Position numbers and translations under genes: made by a program. From Centroberyx gerrardi (taxonomy: Eukaryota; Chordata; Actinopteri; Beryciformes; Berycidae), in contig NC_136017.1 of assembly GCF_048128805.1 (NCBI RefSeq), positions 6,436,307-6,500,306 of the forward strand: a stretch of 64,000 nucleotides of DNA. Direction: 5' to 3'. The notes under the pieces were generated by a model. It did not search any database and was not told where the DNA came from. It saw nothing but the letters and a program-made list of their open reading frames with translations. Positions 11,592 to 23,500 of this stretch are shown piece by piece; the stretch's first letter is position 1; every line of letters begins with the position of its first letter.

Positions 11592-12384
11592 GTATAAAAT
11601 GTCACCTTTGTGTGGCTTGTCCTAGTTGTTTTCATATGGATATCTTAGAAATGGCTGCCATTCTTCTTCTACGCCTCTTCCCTGTGTGGAAAACGTGCTC
11701 TTTGCTGCCCCCCTTTGCATCTTTTCTTTTGTTTGTTTGTACATGCTTCGGAAGTACAACTTTTTCCTGTGTCTGGACCCGCCTGCAGTCGGCCTCACCC
11801 GCCATTTTCCTGCATCGCCTGCATTCCATTTGGTAACGATTTCTCCTTGCCTCGCGTCTCATCCTCGACTCCTCGGTCAAAGGTCACGGGGGAAACGAGG
11901 ACAAGATGCGAGGAGGAGAGGAAGCGAGTGAACGGGCCCTGTCAATTGGAACATGCTCACATGCGCCATATTGAAGTGACGTTTGAAGTGTGGCGTTTGA
12001 GGCGCCTCGCGCACAGTATCTCCTTCCCCTCCACAAATGACAGCTGTCTAGTTTTATCCACATAGAAATGTTTCACAAATTTCAGATTAATGTGTAATTC
12101 ATCTCTGTCCGCTCCTAATGAGCCTCTTCTTCCTCATGGAGGCAGAACGCCTAACAGAAATGTATTAAGCTGATGGGTGTCTGTGCGTTACACCTGAGTA
12201 CCCTCCGACCACGCCTCATTGGGTCAGCGAGGAGACGACAACAAACATACTCTATAATTTAGGAGTAAACACAGTAAACTTTGAGAAGTTGGATTTTAGC
12301 CCTATAGGCAGGCGGTGGGCTATATATACATACTAATATATACCATAGGCATATCCAGGAAAACATTCTTGGCAAAAAAAGAAA

Positions 12385-12472
12385 AACCACGTGGCTTAAT
12401 GGATAAGGCATCTGACTGCGGGTCAGAAGACTTCTGATCAGAAGACTGAGGGTTGGACTCCCTCTGTGGTTG
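12385..12472 (+). pseudogene. tRNA-Arg pseudogene
   Basis: The acceptor halves AACCACG and TGTGGTT and an A box like that of the other two tRNA copies remain. The anticodon loop is changed (CTGCGGG), about 15 nt resembling a second anticodon arm (CTTCTGATCAGAAGA) are inserted, and the invariant T-loop C of the B box is G (GGTTGGACTCC). It sits at the same place in unit A as the intact tRNAs in the other flanks. Confidence 0.85.
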
Positions 12473-12854
12473 GCTTTCTATATTACAGCCTAACTCACTG
12501 ATATCCAAAACGGTAGATATTTGATATTGGTCATTAAATCCCTGATCTTCCAATCAGAATTCAAGAGAGGTGGGACTTGGAAGAGCTAACTGCAAAACTA
12601 GGTAGCTGCAGACAAGAACCTGTTGAAGCAGTAGAGACTAAAGTCTTTCTTTAGCAGGTAGCCTATTGCAATTGTGATTGCCGTTTACTGGAAACTGAAA
12701 TTCATTATGAAAGTAGGAGTCAAAATGCATATAAAGCACAGAAGTGCTTAAACAGGAACACTAAGTGCTTTAAGAATTCACTCCTTTCATGTTCATGTTC
12801 AGAAATATTAATAAAGAAAAACATTTTTTTGCACACCTAAAAGTCCACTGTATA

Positions 12855-12915
12855 GCTCAGTGAAATAAACAGGTGGCTATGGTGCACCAGGATCCTGGTT
12901 CAAACCTCAAGTCTT
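12855..12915 (+). repeat. SINE-like head in unit A flank
   Basis: TATAGCTCAGTGAAATAAAC and TCCTGGTTCAAACC are A- and B-box-like. The same segment occurs in unit B at 47668-47730. Confidence 0.45.
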
Positions 12916-13125
12916 GTCATTTTCACATCATGTAACAACAATTATAAGCTGATGAATGTGAGGTACAAGCAATGTGGCTGTTGCTCAGAGATGCAGTAAT
13001 ACAGCCGATCATTAGCAGTTTGAGCACGTATAAATAAGTTGATGAATGAGATGGAAGAAGTCTTTGGCTATGGTTGCTGGTTTGACTCCTGGCCCTCTCA
13101 CTCATGTTATTGTTGTCAGTAGTGT

Positions 13126-13656
13126 GTTTTATTTATTATTATTATTATTATTTATTACAGATATATTCTGATATATTATATATATTAAAATGATGATAAT
13201 TTATATTAAAAAAAAAGTGGATTCAAAAAAAGGAAGCCGGATTATTGATCTTCAGAGATAACCATCTATGGATGTGTGACCAGAATTGTGCTGTTATTGG
13301 ACATGAACAAAACATTAAATTGTTTATGCCACTAGAACAAATCACATGGATTAGCACCTTATCTAAGGCTTTTCAACTATCTACCTGTGTTTTTAATTAA
13401 CTGAATTAATGAGCACGGCATTGCTTACTATAGTATATTCTCTATAAGAACAGTTTACATTATACTTTTCAATAAACTCATTGTATTGCAAAAACACATC
13501 CATTTTCATCTGTTAAATCATGCTCAAATACAATGTGTTTCTCATACCACTCAGTTTTACATTTTCCTACTGATTGTTATTACTCTATTCTTCCACAAGG
13601 TGGAGCTGTGTGCTGTGAGGGCTGTATGGGTTAAAATAACATTTCTGTATTTCTAT

Positions 13657-13691
<35 letters not shown>

Positions 13692-15690
13692 CTTTATCTA
13701 TGTGCTGTCTGTGGTTTAGAGAAAACCATTGGTGGTGTTGGACTGTGTTAACTCTGGTTAGCAGAGCCTTTCTTGTCCCTGTCTCTCTCGACTCTGTACC
13801 CTGTCTACTGTCTCAGCTGTGTCTGTCCCTGTAATGTCCCTCCCCAGGACATCCAGGAAACCTGCTGGGAACGTTTCCCTAACTTTCCTAATATCCTGCA
13901 TCTCTCCAAGGCCCAGAGTGAAAATCATGTGACGTTTTGGCAGTCAGTTCCCTGACTGAGTGCAGAGTCTTCCAGTGATGCTGCTTTGTAACGCTGCTAT
14001 CTCCCAGGCAAACAGGCACATTTTTAACCCACCAACCGTATTTGACCACATCACACCGCTGCCCAAAGACAAATTACACATGCACCAAATCTACTGGATG
14101 CAAAGTATCTAATCACTTTACTGCTTCTCCAGTCTCTGCAGGGGGAAGGTGAGGCTTTGTCTGCCTTTCAACTATGATTAAATATCTATTGTGAAATATA
14201 GTTTGGGCAAAAATTAACATTCCTTACAAGATTGTTTTACAGCCTGAAGGTAAACATCTCTTGTTGAATGTGCATTTGTCTCCAGATTTCCAAATTCAGA
14301 GTTTCATGACACTTTTATACCTCAGCCGGTCTCAAGTGTGAAGAAAAATCTCTCTTGGAACGTGACTTTAGTTGATATTAAGCTACGAGTTCAGGACTCT
14401 TATTGCCAAGGTGCTGATATTTACATCTGGAATTTGTGATATAATTATTTTACAGCATAAAAATGCAGCATTTTCTTATTCCCAGATTTAGTGGGACTTG
14501 TTGACAAATGTAGGCTATGCTTTGTTTTCTGTGCCTGAATTCAACATATCTTGTTCAAGATCCACTCATCTGTTTTTCTCATGGTGGGAAGCACCAAAGT
14601 TTGCTCACTTCAAGTGCAATGTGACAACAGAAGGATTTAGCTCTTATGTGTAGCATATACTTTGAAATGATGAAATATTCATGATTTTACTGAATTTGAT
14701 TCTGCTCTTCTGATGGGTTTTAGCTTGCTGTGCTCTCTCACTTGATAAGGAGAAGAACGCCACAACGTGAGGCAATTACAGTTTTTCACAATTGCTTACA
14801 CACATTTTCTGAAACTAAGGCTCATTTTCTCAAAACTCTAAACACAGAAACACAAAACTCCACAAATGTCTTGCACAAAGAAACACTGTGTGCTCAATGA
14901 AACTCTTCTATGTACCGGTATATCTTATCTGTCGGCTTCGTTTTGCATTTTCAGTTACACTTACACACAGCAGCGTGTCGTAAACGATTACCATGTTACT
15001 AGCCTAGTCAAATATAAAACAACGAAGAGATAAAATAGTCTAATGGCATTTGTTTGACAGTGAAGTCAGAGTGAACACACGCACATCTCTTTTCCAGGTG
15101 CTGAGTTGAAATAGTTACTTCATGCAAATTCAAAAAGACTCGCAACACTGTGGCAGCTCCCAATATTTTGCTTACTTTATTCTACATTAAAAAATATGTT
15201 TCGAGCCCTCACAGGCTCTTCGTCAGGTGGTTTTTGCAATGAATCAGACAGGTTCAGGTGTTCGAGGAACACCTGAACCTACTTACTTTTTTTTGGACAA
15301 TGCACATTTGTTTCTTCTATATTTACATTGCATTGTATGTTTTCTTATTGTGCAAATAAACCTTTCTAAAAGCCTTCTCATTTGTTAGTTAACATTTCTT
15401 GGTGCAAGCTATTTTTCAGAACATTTTTAACAAATTATGCTTTTAAAAAGTGATGGGGACAAAATCGTCCATTTCAAAAAGTGGTGGGGACACGTCCCCA
15501 GCGTCCCCAGTGTAAATGACACCTATGCTATGTTGTATATCTGTAATGTTTCACCATACAGATACACGCCACATTTGGTGATAGTGTCCTGAGACATGCA
15601 GCGTCACACTGAGCCTTTCATTGAAGCTACATTAAGGAGGATGAAAAACACTAATCTAATCTACATAGTGAAATAACGGATGTGTCCTGA
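13126..15690. other. Intergenic DNA, no gene seen
   Basis: AT-rich unique sequence with a (CA)n microsatellite at about 13661-13690. No reading frame resembles a known protein and no exon-like block with splice borders was found. A segment near 15200-15250 carries the dispersed ACGAAGA/GAGCC repeat core in reverse. Confidence 0.6.
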
Positions 15691-15693
15691 CAG

Positions 15694-15701
15694 TATAAAA
15701 G
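15694..15701 (+). promoter_or_regulatory. Candidate TATA box of the CD38-like gene
   Basis: TATAAAAG lies about 30 bp before the start of a possible 5' UTR exon (about 15722-15799) that ends at a donor CAG|GTGCGT. The first coding exon of the CD38-like gene has a good acceptor directly before its ATG (CTGCTTTGCAG at 20554), so a separate upstream leader exon is expected. The linkage across 4.8 kb is inferred. Confidence 0.4.
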
Positions 15702-15721
15702 CAGGTACATTTGTCCTGAGA

Positions 15722-15799
15722 CTCACAGACCGCTGCATCAGACCAGATGCTCACCTGCTGAGTCGACACACCTCTCTGATCTACATAGCACAGAAACAG
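15722..15799 (+). other. Possible 5' UTR exon of the CD38-like gene
   Basis: Start is set about 25-30 bp after the TATA box and the end by the donor at 15800. It contains a four-codon upstream ORF (ATGCTCACCTGCTGA). If spliced to 20555 the leader would be about 79 nt. Transcript data are needed to confirm it. Confidence 0.35.
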
Positions 15800-17486
15800 G
15801 TGCGTTTCCTCTACTTTACCATCATAGAATGGGCCTCATGCAAGAAAAAAACAAAACTTTGTTGTTGACTAATGGATTGTATCTCTGTCACTTTAAAGAA
15901 ATGTTGAGTTTTAATATATAAATGACATTGTAAAGTAATGCATAATCATGTTGAGATTAACCAGTACAGTGGTTATAGTCATAGGAAAAATAGCAAGGGA
16001 GCACTGTTGGCTTTTTCAAAAGAAGGTAGTGCGTAATTTATTTTACCAGAGCCGCATAAAATCTCATAAGTATCCATGTGGGTTACATAGTAGCCTATAA
16101 GTGTGCTCAATACAAAGAGAAAACAAAAAACACTAATTTGCCAGGTTATTTGACAAACATTCAGATGAGACAAAGGCAAGGTTAGATCTATTGGGGGAAA
16201 TATATTATAGAGGGAGATAAATCTGATTTCTAGGCTATTTTACTCAAGTTGATAACGTTAATGTGGGTGCAAGTGAATCTAACCTTTAAAAAGAGAAATG
16301 GCTTTAGGTCTTACCAGGTTCAGGTGCAAGTCGCTGTCCAGGGCGACATCGCTGGACACCTGGCAGCTATATCGCCAATTATGGCAGGTATAGGCCTATT
16401 CTTTCATCTGTCTGTGTAACGGAGAATTCCTCCTGGCCCTCCTGTTGCAGTCATGGATCGCCTTGCTTTTTGCGTCTAATTTCATGTCAAGCCATTTCTC
16501 TTTTTTTATTTCTGTGATGGTGCCCTAACGACAAATCATAGTCCTATAATATTCCTAATACTCCGATATGGACTTGTCTGTGGTACTCAATAGTCAGTTT
16601 ATAGTGATCTTATCATGGGATTTTTGTCTTCTGTAGTATCACTATAATATTCCTATAGGGAATAATTGGGATATTTATTTAGTATTCATCTAAAATGTAT
16701 AGGGATACTATAGTTGTTTTTCGTAAGGGGACGCACAATAGACAACACTGCATTAACAGCACAAGCTATTTTCTCCCATTCCTTGGCTTTAGCAGGGCCT
16801 TTGATTCCACTATTGAATTATATTAAATATTATATGCTTTGGTTGACTTATTTCTGATAGTAGGACTTCAGTCTCAGACAGTGACGGACTGGGATCAAAA
16901 AACGGCCCTGGCATTTGCGACACAACGGCCCTATTTCCAAACTCAACACCAACCCCAATTGTTAACATAAAAAGCTTGAGATAAAACCATACAGACTGAC
17001 TAGAATGCAGAAGTTCGGAACACAGAACACACGCAACCGACACACATTACAATCGCTGATGAATGCCGACAACAATGCACACAATACTGTGAGCGGCAGA
17101 GCGCTACGACATGATACGCGCAACTAGTAAATTAAGGCACATTTGGCACAAATACATAGGCCAGACTTATTAAGCCTCAGTAAATAATAATACAATAGCT
17201 CCACCAAAACATGAAAAGAGCACCGCACAGCCACAGTATATAATAACTAGAAAAGGCTAAATTTTCTATAGAAAATTTAAGTGTGCTTGCCGCCTTTGAA
17301 ATGCCCCTGCCCTTAGACTTGGCGTTCACTAGCTTTGCTAAGCGGTGCAGCATTGCAATTGTTAGCATTTTGACAGACTAGACTCAGTAAACAGAGCCAG
17401 TTGCGTTCAAAGGCACTGCTGAGCGCGTCAGAAGCTCCGTTAAGCGTCGGCCGACGCGCAGCAACCACCATACTCTGTGTGTGTAC

Positions 17487-17840
17487 CGTAGCTTCAGTTA
17501 GCTTCAGCTACTGTGTGTGAGAAACCAGCTAACGTCCCTCCCGATCTCCGTCTGTCCCAAATGCATCAAGCCAGCCATTAAAAACTCTGCACTAGACTTT
17601 TAATATACAGAATAATAGGCCAAATACATCCATACTGATCTGATTCTACCTTAGCTTCAGTTAGCTTCAGCTACTGTGTGCTAACGCACCTCCCGATCTC
17701 GCAGCGCGGTCCGTCTGTCCCAAATGCATCAAGCCAGCCATTAAAAACTCTGCACTAGACTTTTAATATACAGTCCAAATACATCCATACTGATCTGATT
17801 CTACCTTAGCTTCAGCTACTGGGTGGGAGCCTCCCGATCT
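17487..17840 (+). repeat. Local tandem duplication, about 150-bp units
   Basis: The segment TAGCTTCAGTTAGCTTCAGC ... CAAATGCATCAAGCCAGCC ... GCACTAGACTTTTAATATA occurs twice in full and a third time in part, head to tail. Confidence 0.7.
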
Positions 17841-17869
17841 CCGCGGAGAAACAAGGACAAAACCAAACT

Positions 17870-18115
17870 TGAATTTCTGGCTCTGTGATCCTGTGATTGA
17901 GTCCACACGGTTCTCAGGTTTCCATATTCCAAGATGATAATGCCTCCATACACACTGCTGGTGAAGTGAAACCCCTTCCATGGCCTCCACAGTCACCAGA
18001 TCTAAACATCACTGAACCTGTATCAAGTTCTAGTAGATCTCCACCTCCTTCATCAAAGAAGTAGAGCTTTTCCCTCTTGAAGAAAGGTGTTTCTGTTATT
18101 TTGTCCATCCCCTGT
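17870..18115 (+). mobile_element. Decayed Tc1-like transposase fragment
   Basis: The plus strand reads FQDDNASIHTAG (about 17925-17960) and, after a frame change, WPPQSPDLN (about 17980-18006). These are the second and third catalytic regions of Tc1-family transposases. No intact reading frame or terminal repeat remains. Confidence 0.65.
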
Positions 18116-19588
18116 ATATTTTGTATTTAAAAATATAGTTTGTATTTACTTATTCATATATTCAGTCATTCATTCATTCATCTCGACTCAAACTACACGA
18201 TGACAGATTGGCAGAGCCCCCTACCAAACAGACACACATAGCAAGCAGCGACAGGTGAGTTCTATTTGTGTCCTTGCATGTACCTCGATGCACCCAAAGC
18301 CAGGCTTTAAAGCTGGCTCACGTAAAATAAACGGCCCGCTCTGACTACTAACTCGAATTTACCCCGCACTGTGCGGGCAGATCTCTGTAGACAGCGCTCA
18401 CAATGGAGCGTGGATGGTGAGAGGCTACAGAAACACAGACAGAGCGGATGGAAGTGTGAATGGAGGAGATGCCTTCCCCTGCAAAACTTATTTTATTGCA
18501 GTTATACTCTACCCGGTATTTGCGAAACAAAATCACTGAAGTGAAAGTTCTGTCACAAAACTATATTGTTACGTATCTTTGCGCATTTTTAAGTGGGTAT
18601 ACGGAAATCCTGGAGCCTTCTTAGTGGGTATATGGCGTATACCTGCATATCACATAGACTACACCACTGGACTCGGGGGATCAGACAGTGTGCGACCGGG
18701 GTGAACAAGAGGACGGCTGCGCCTGGCACCGGCGTCTCCAATGCGCCTTGTGCGCCATAATGCATCATTATTTATTACCTTGAGACATCCAGTCCAATTG
18801 CCATTCAAACACCTTGAATTTGTCAGATTTAATTGTGACAAATTGGGTCTTTGCTAAAAGACTGTAATGTACTTACTTGAGACTAATTCACACCATGTCA
18901 GCCTATAATGACATATAGAGCTTTTTGGACAAATGATCGGCTTTCAAACTAAAGCAACAAAGACGCTATTTAGTTGTAGCTTATAAGGGGGGAAATTGAG
19001 AGAAGGGGGGACAGACGTAGGAGTGGCCAAATTGTTATAGATGGTCTCTATTTTAGATTGAAAGAACTAGTGCAGTGCCCGTTCAAAACATGCCTGTTCG
19101 GAACGGGCCGATTGCTTGGCCTCCGGTATTGCTGCTTACAGTTTTCTCGAGAACCGCTCATCCAAACAACTTTGCTGGTGTTCTTCGGGAAAAAACACAC
19201 CCAAGTCACGGCTACTCGCGGTCAGAAACACCGGTGAAATACACTCTGGTTCCCAAAAAAAAACCACACAATAGGCATAGGCTATCAGTCGCTTACTTTG
19301 AGCTCTGCTGCTGCACAGAGCGCTGTTCGCTTGTTTATTCAAAGTTTATTAATATTGAACATATCGCGTGTCCAATCCGACACTGCACGTCCTTGGGTCC
19401 CCAGCAATACACCCGCCAAGTGTGAAGTAGATCGGACGAACGGTTCTCGAGATATGTGAAGGACACACACACAGACAGAGATTCCTTGCTTTATAGTATG
19501 ATGACAGGAAGGAGCTGCAACTCATAAAGTCTGGCTGCTGAGCCAGACTTTGAGTTGAGAGTAGTAGGTGGAGTGGGCGTTGGACAGG

Positions 19589-20098
19589 GAGTACTGTCCC
19601 CTATCATTGAGTACTTTCCTCAATAATTGAGTGCTGTCTCCTATAATTGAGTACTGTCCTCTATCATTGAGTACTGTCCTCTATAACTGAGTACTGTCCT
19701 CTATCATTGAGTACTGTCCCCTATAATTGAGTACTGTCCTCTATCATTGAGTACTGTCCCCTATCATTGAGTACTGTCCTCTATAACTGAGTACTGTCCT
19801 CTATCATTGAGTACTGTCCCCTATCATTGAGTACTGTCCCCTATCATTGAGTGCTGTCCCCTATAACTGAGTACTGTCCTCTATAATTGAGTACTGTCCC
19901 CTATAATTGAGTACTGTCCTCTGTAACTGAGTACTGTCCCCTATAATTGAGTACTGTCCCCTATAATTGAGTACTGTCCTCTATCATTGAGTACTGTCCC
20001 TATAATTGAGTACTGTCCCCTATAATTGAGTACTGTCCTCTATCATTGAACACTGTCCCCTATAACTGAGTACTGTCCCCTATAACTGAGTACTGTCT
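19589..20098 (+). repeat. 20-bp minisatellite, about 25 copies
   Basis: The unit is GAGTACTGTCCCCTATAATT with variants (CCTC/CCCC, ATAATT/ATCATT/ATAACT). Spacing is a strict 20 bp except one 19-bp unit near 20000. It lies in the probable first intron of the CD38-like gene and directly abuts a Tc1-like remnant. Confidence 0.95.
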
Positions 20099-20445
20099 CA
20101 AGTACAAGCAAATTCCTCAAAACTCATTGGATGGCGTTTCATCCTACAGCAAGACAACCATCCTAAACATACTGCTAAAGCAATTTTTCAATGCCGAAAA
20201 TTGGAAAGTACTACATTACTACTGCATTAATTTACAAATATGAAATAGCAACACTATGTGTAAGAAGTGTAATAATTTCTACATGGTGAAGCCAATATGT
20301 GTAAAAAAATACATAAAATAAAAGCTGAGAATCTGAACTTTAACCTCACATGAATTGTTTGGTTTAAAATCTAAAGTTGTGGAGTACGGAGTCACATGAA
20401 GAAAAAGATCTTTGTCCCAAACATTATGAGGGCACTGTATATAAC
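20099..20445 (+). mobile_element. Tc1-like element remnant
   Basis: CCTACAGCAAGACAACCATC and the bases after it translate as LQQDNHPKHTAKA, the second Asp region of Tc1-type transposases. The end near 20415-20445 (TTTGTCCCAAACATTATGAG then GGCACTGTAT) is like a Tc1-family terminal repeat. The coding part is broken. Confidence 0.6.
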
Positions 20446-20555
20446 TTATATGTTATTAATATAAACCTTTTTTCCTTTTTTTTTTTGAGTGAAACACTGA
20501 AGCAAATGAAAGCTCATTTCCAGTGACTGTTCATGTGTGTGCGCTGCTTTGCAGA

Positions 20556-23500
20556 ATGGCAGAAAGGTTTCAGTCTGTCTGGATGGCTCTGCTCCTTGCA
20601 TCTATCACTATGATGCTTCTTCAGCCACAAGAGGTTTGTCATATAATACATTATACTGCCATATAATACATTATACTGACATACAATACATCATACTGTC
20701 ATAATACATTACACTGTCATATAATACATTATACTGACATATAACACATTATACTGTCATATAATACATTATACTGCTGTTAAATATTAATTTAATGTGC
20801 TAAAGTATTTAGCATTGAGAAAATTCTGAAAATACATGAAAAAAATACATGAAAATACTGATATCAGCCAGGTACATCAATACTACTGATATCTAGCAGT
20901 CGGCTGAGTTTGTCTTTTCCCTTTCCCTCAGGCTGAATGTGGAGGTTGCCAATCATGTCCCAAGGAAGAAGTGTCTGAGTTTGAAAATGACTTTAGAGAG
21001 AAGTGTCGACAATTGTTCCCAGTAGAAATACATGATGAAAGGTACCAGTGTATCATTAAAGGAATAGTTCACCCAAAAATGAAAATTCAGTCATTATCTA
21101 CTCACCCCCATGCCAGCTGAAACTCGGGTGAAGATTGTTAGTCCATACAGCAGGCCCTGAGCTCCACAGCGGAGCGGCGTAGAAGCTTTCTCCAAAACAA
21201 CTGAAGTTGCTGGGGACCTGACTTGACTTAACGGTGAAAAAAATAATGGAAAATATCCATAAAATGGAAGTCTCCGGAAGCCAAACGATCCCAAAGTGAC
21301 TTGAAAAGACCGACATTTACACTATTATTTAGTTGAAATCGCCACTCTAGCTGTTGAAAAGTTCAGGTTTGCGCGCACCGAGAATGAGAACTACATGTGT
21401 AACTTTTCTTCGAGTTAGCAGAAACAAGACTTCCAGTTTCGGCGTTTAGCCTTCAAAATAAAAGCGTGAGATTTGAAAATGGGTAGAAATACTGTTTTAA
21501 ACCAATTACTTTGTATTTAATCATCAAATCCAATAAGTGAGCACCCTTATTAATGTTTGATGTCAACATAATAATGGAAAATGCCATGTGCCATTTTTAA
21601 CTATAAACGCTGCATGTATTACACTGTGCAGAATACATACAGAACAGAAACTTAAGTGGACATCAAACATTAATATGGGTGCTGAGTTACTGAATTTGAC
21701 GATTAAATGTAATTGTGTAATGTAAACAGTATTTCTACCTATTTTCAAATCTTGCACTTTTATTTTGAAGGCTAAACGGCCAAACCGGAAGTCTTGTTTC
21801 TGCTAATTCGAGCTAGTCTTACCTATCGAGGCCGGGGTGCCAAGTGAGGTATTTTGAAATAACAGCTAGAGTGGCGATTTCAGCTAAATAATGGTGTAAA
21901 TGTCAGTCTTTTCAAAGGCACTTTGGGATCGTTTGGCTTCCGGAGACTTGCATTATGCGGGACGAGCTGCATGGAGCCATTTTATGGATATTTTCTGTTA
22001 TTTTTTTCACCGTCAAGTCAAGTACGGTCCCCAGGAACTTCAATTGTTTTGGAGAAAGTTTCTACGCCGTTCTGCTGTGGAGCTCAGGGCTGTATGGACT
22101 AACAAACACCGAATGTCATTTTCCGATCCAATCCATTGACACAAATTTTCCTACAATAGCCATAAATATAGATGACTATTTATTTATTTTATTTACAGAG
22201 TTCATTTGATAGGGACAATGCAAATTAACATAGTGCCACTTCAACTGGTTACAAACAAGCTGATGCAACTGATGTTCTGCATACAGAGATTATAGCTATT
22301 GCTAGTTTCCAACTCCAGTCCCTAGTTAGGCTTTTAAGAGCAAAAAGAAAGGAAGAAATTATCAAGGTTACATACAATTATAGAACATTATTTAAAGAAA
22401 GAAAGAAAGAAAAAAATCTAATCATGAGATAAATAAAAATGCATACAGCTCTGATTTTGCTTCAGCCAGCCTTTAAAATTTGTATTAAAAGCCTTAATAT
22501 CTTGGATTAATTTTATTTCAGTTGGTAGTGTATTCCACATTTGAGAGCCCTTTATAGAAAAAGCTGACTGCCCAAAGGAGGTCTTACGGTGTGCGATTTA
22601 ACAATTTCCACTTGCTGCACCCTGGTGATCCTACTATTTTGCCTGCTGATAAACTTGCATAGAATATCTGGTGCCAAGTTTTGTAAGCATTTAAAAACCA
22701 GTTTGAGGTATGAAAATGTAATGAAATTATTAAAACTGAGCAAATTATACTGCTTCAATATGTGACAATGATGCCATCTATGGGTTTTTTTTATCCATTA
22801 TTTTTAAAGCTTGGTTATACAAAGATGTAATAGGCTTGATTGTAGACAAGGAGGCTTGGCTCCACACTGTAACACAGTAAGACAAATGTGGAAAAAATCA
22901 CTGCATGCATGTACAGCTGTGCTGCTTTAATTGGTATATGGCGTCTAATTAGTTTGAAGCAGTTTAAATTGCTTTATACTGTCTTTGAAATCTTTTTGAC
23001 ATGTTTGTCAAATTTGAGTTTGGAGTCTAGAACTATACCTAAAAATTTAAATTAATTTACCATCTCAATTTCTTCTCCCTGTATCGTTACTCTAAGTTTT
23101 TCTGATTGCAGTGTTTTTTTGATGGAAAAAAAAAAAAAAATAGTATTTTTCAGGTTCAAAGTGAGCTTATTTTGGTGAAGCCACTGACATACTCCGTTCA
23201 TATGTGATGATAATATCTCATTCAAGGCTTAAAATTCAGTGTGGCAGTGAGATTTGCGCAAACATTGTAATTACAGCACATGAATCTTGGATAAAGCGGG
23301 AGATTCCTTCAGCTAGGTGGAGACGAATATTAAAAATACATTTATGGAAAATGTGTGATGTCTGAGATAGAGCTGTTAGTTACACTGTGATGGTTCGACT
23401 GTTCTTTAAATGTGCTGACGACAGTCATTCATTAATGATGTTTTTGCTTCAGTTTATGAATCAAATGAGTGAAATTATTATACTAATGCCAGGTGTGACA

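Larger units (their letters stand above)
2643..13125 (+). other. Segmental duplication unit A
   Basis: This block is homologous to 36695-47975 in the same orientation, including exons, introns, SINEs and the 3' flank. The left edge is the AGACAGAACTTTAAAATGTC segment (2648 in A, 36701 in B). The right edge in A is the CTCATGTTATTGTTG segment near 13100-13125; B continues to about 48340. Copies differ by point changes and by insertions (intron 2 and intron 5 of B) and deletions (intron 6 and 3' flank of B). High intron similarity means a recent event. Confidence 0.85.

Noticed and set aside
19589-20098. CRISPR-like regular repeat array
   Set aside because: The 20-bp units are contiguous without spacers in a vertebrate genome, so this is a minisatellite.
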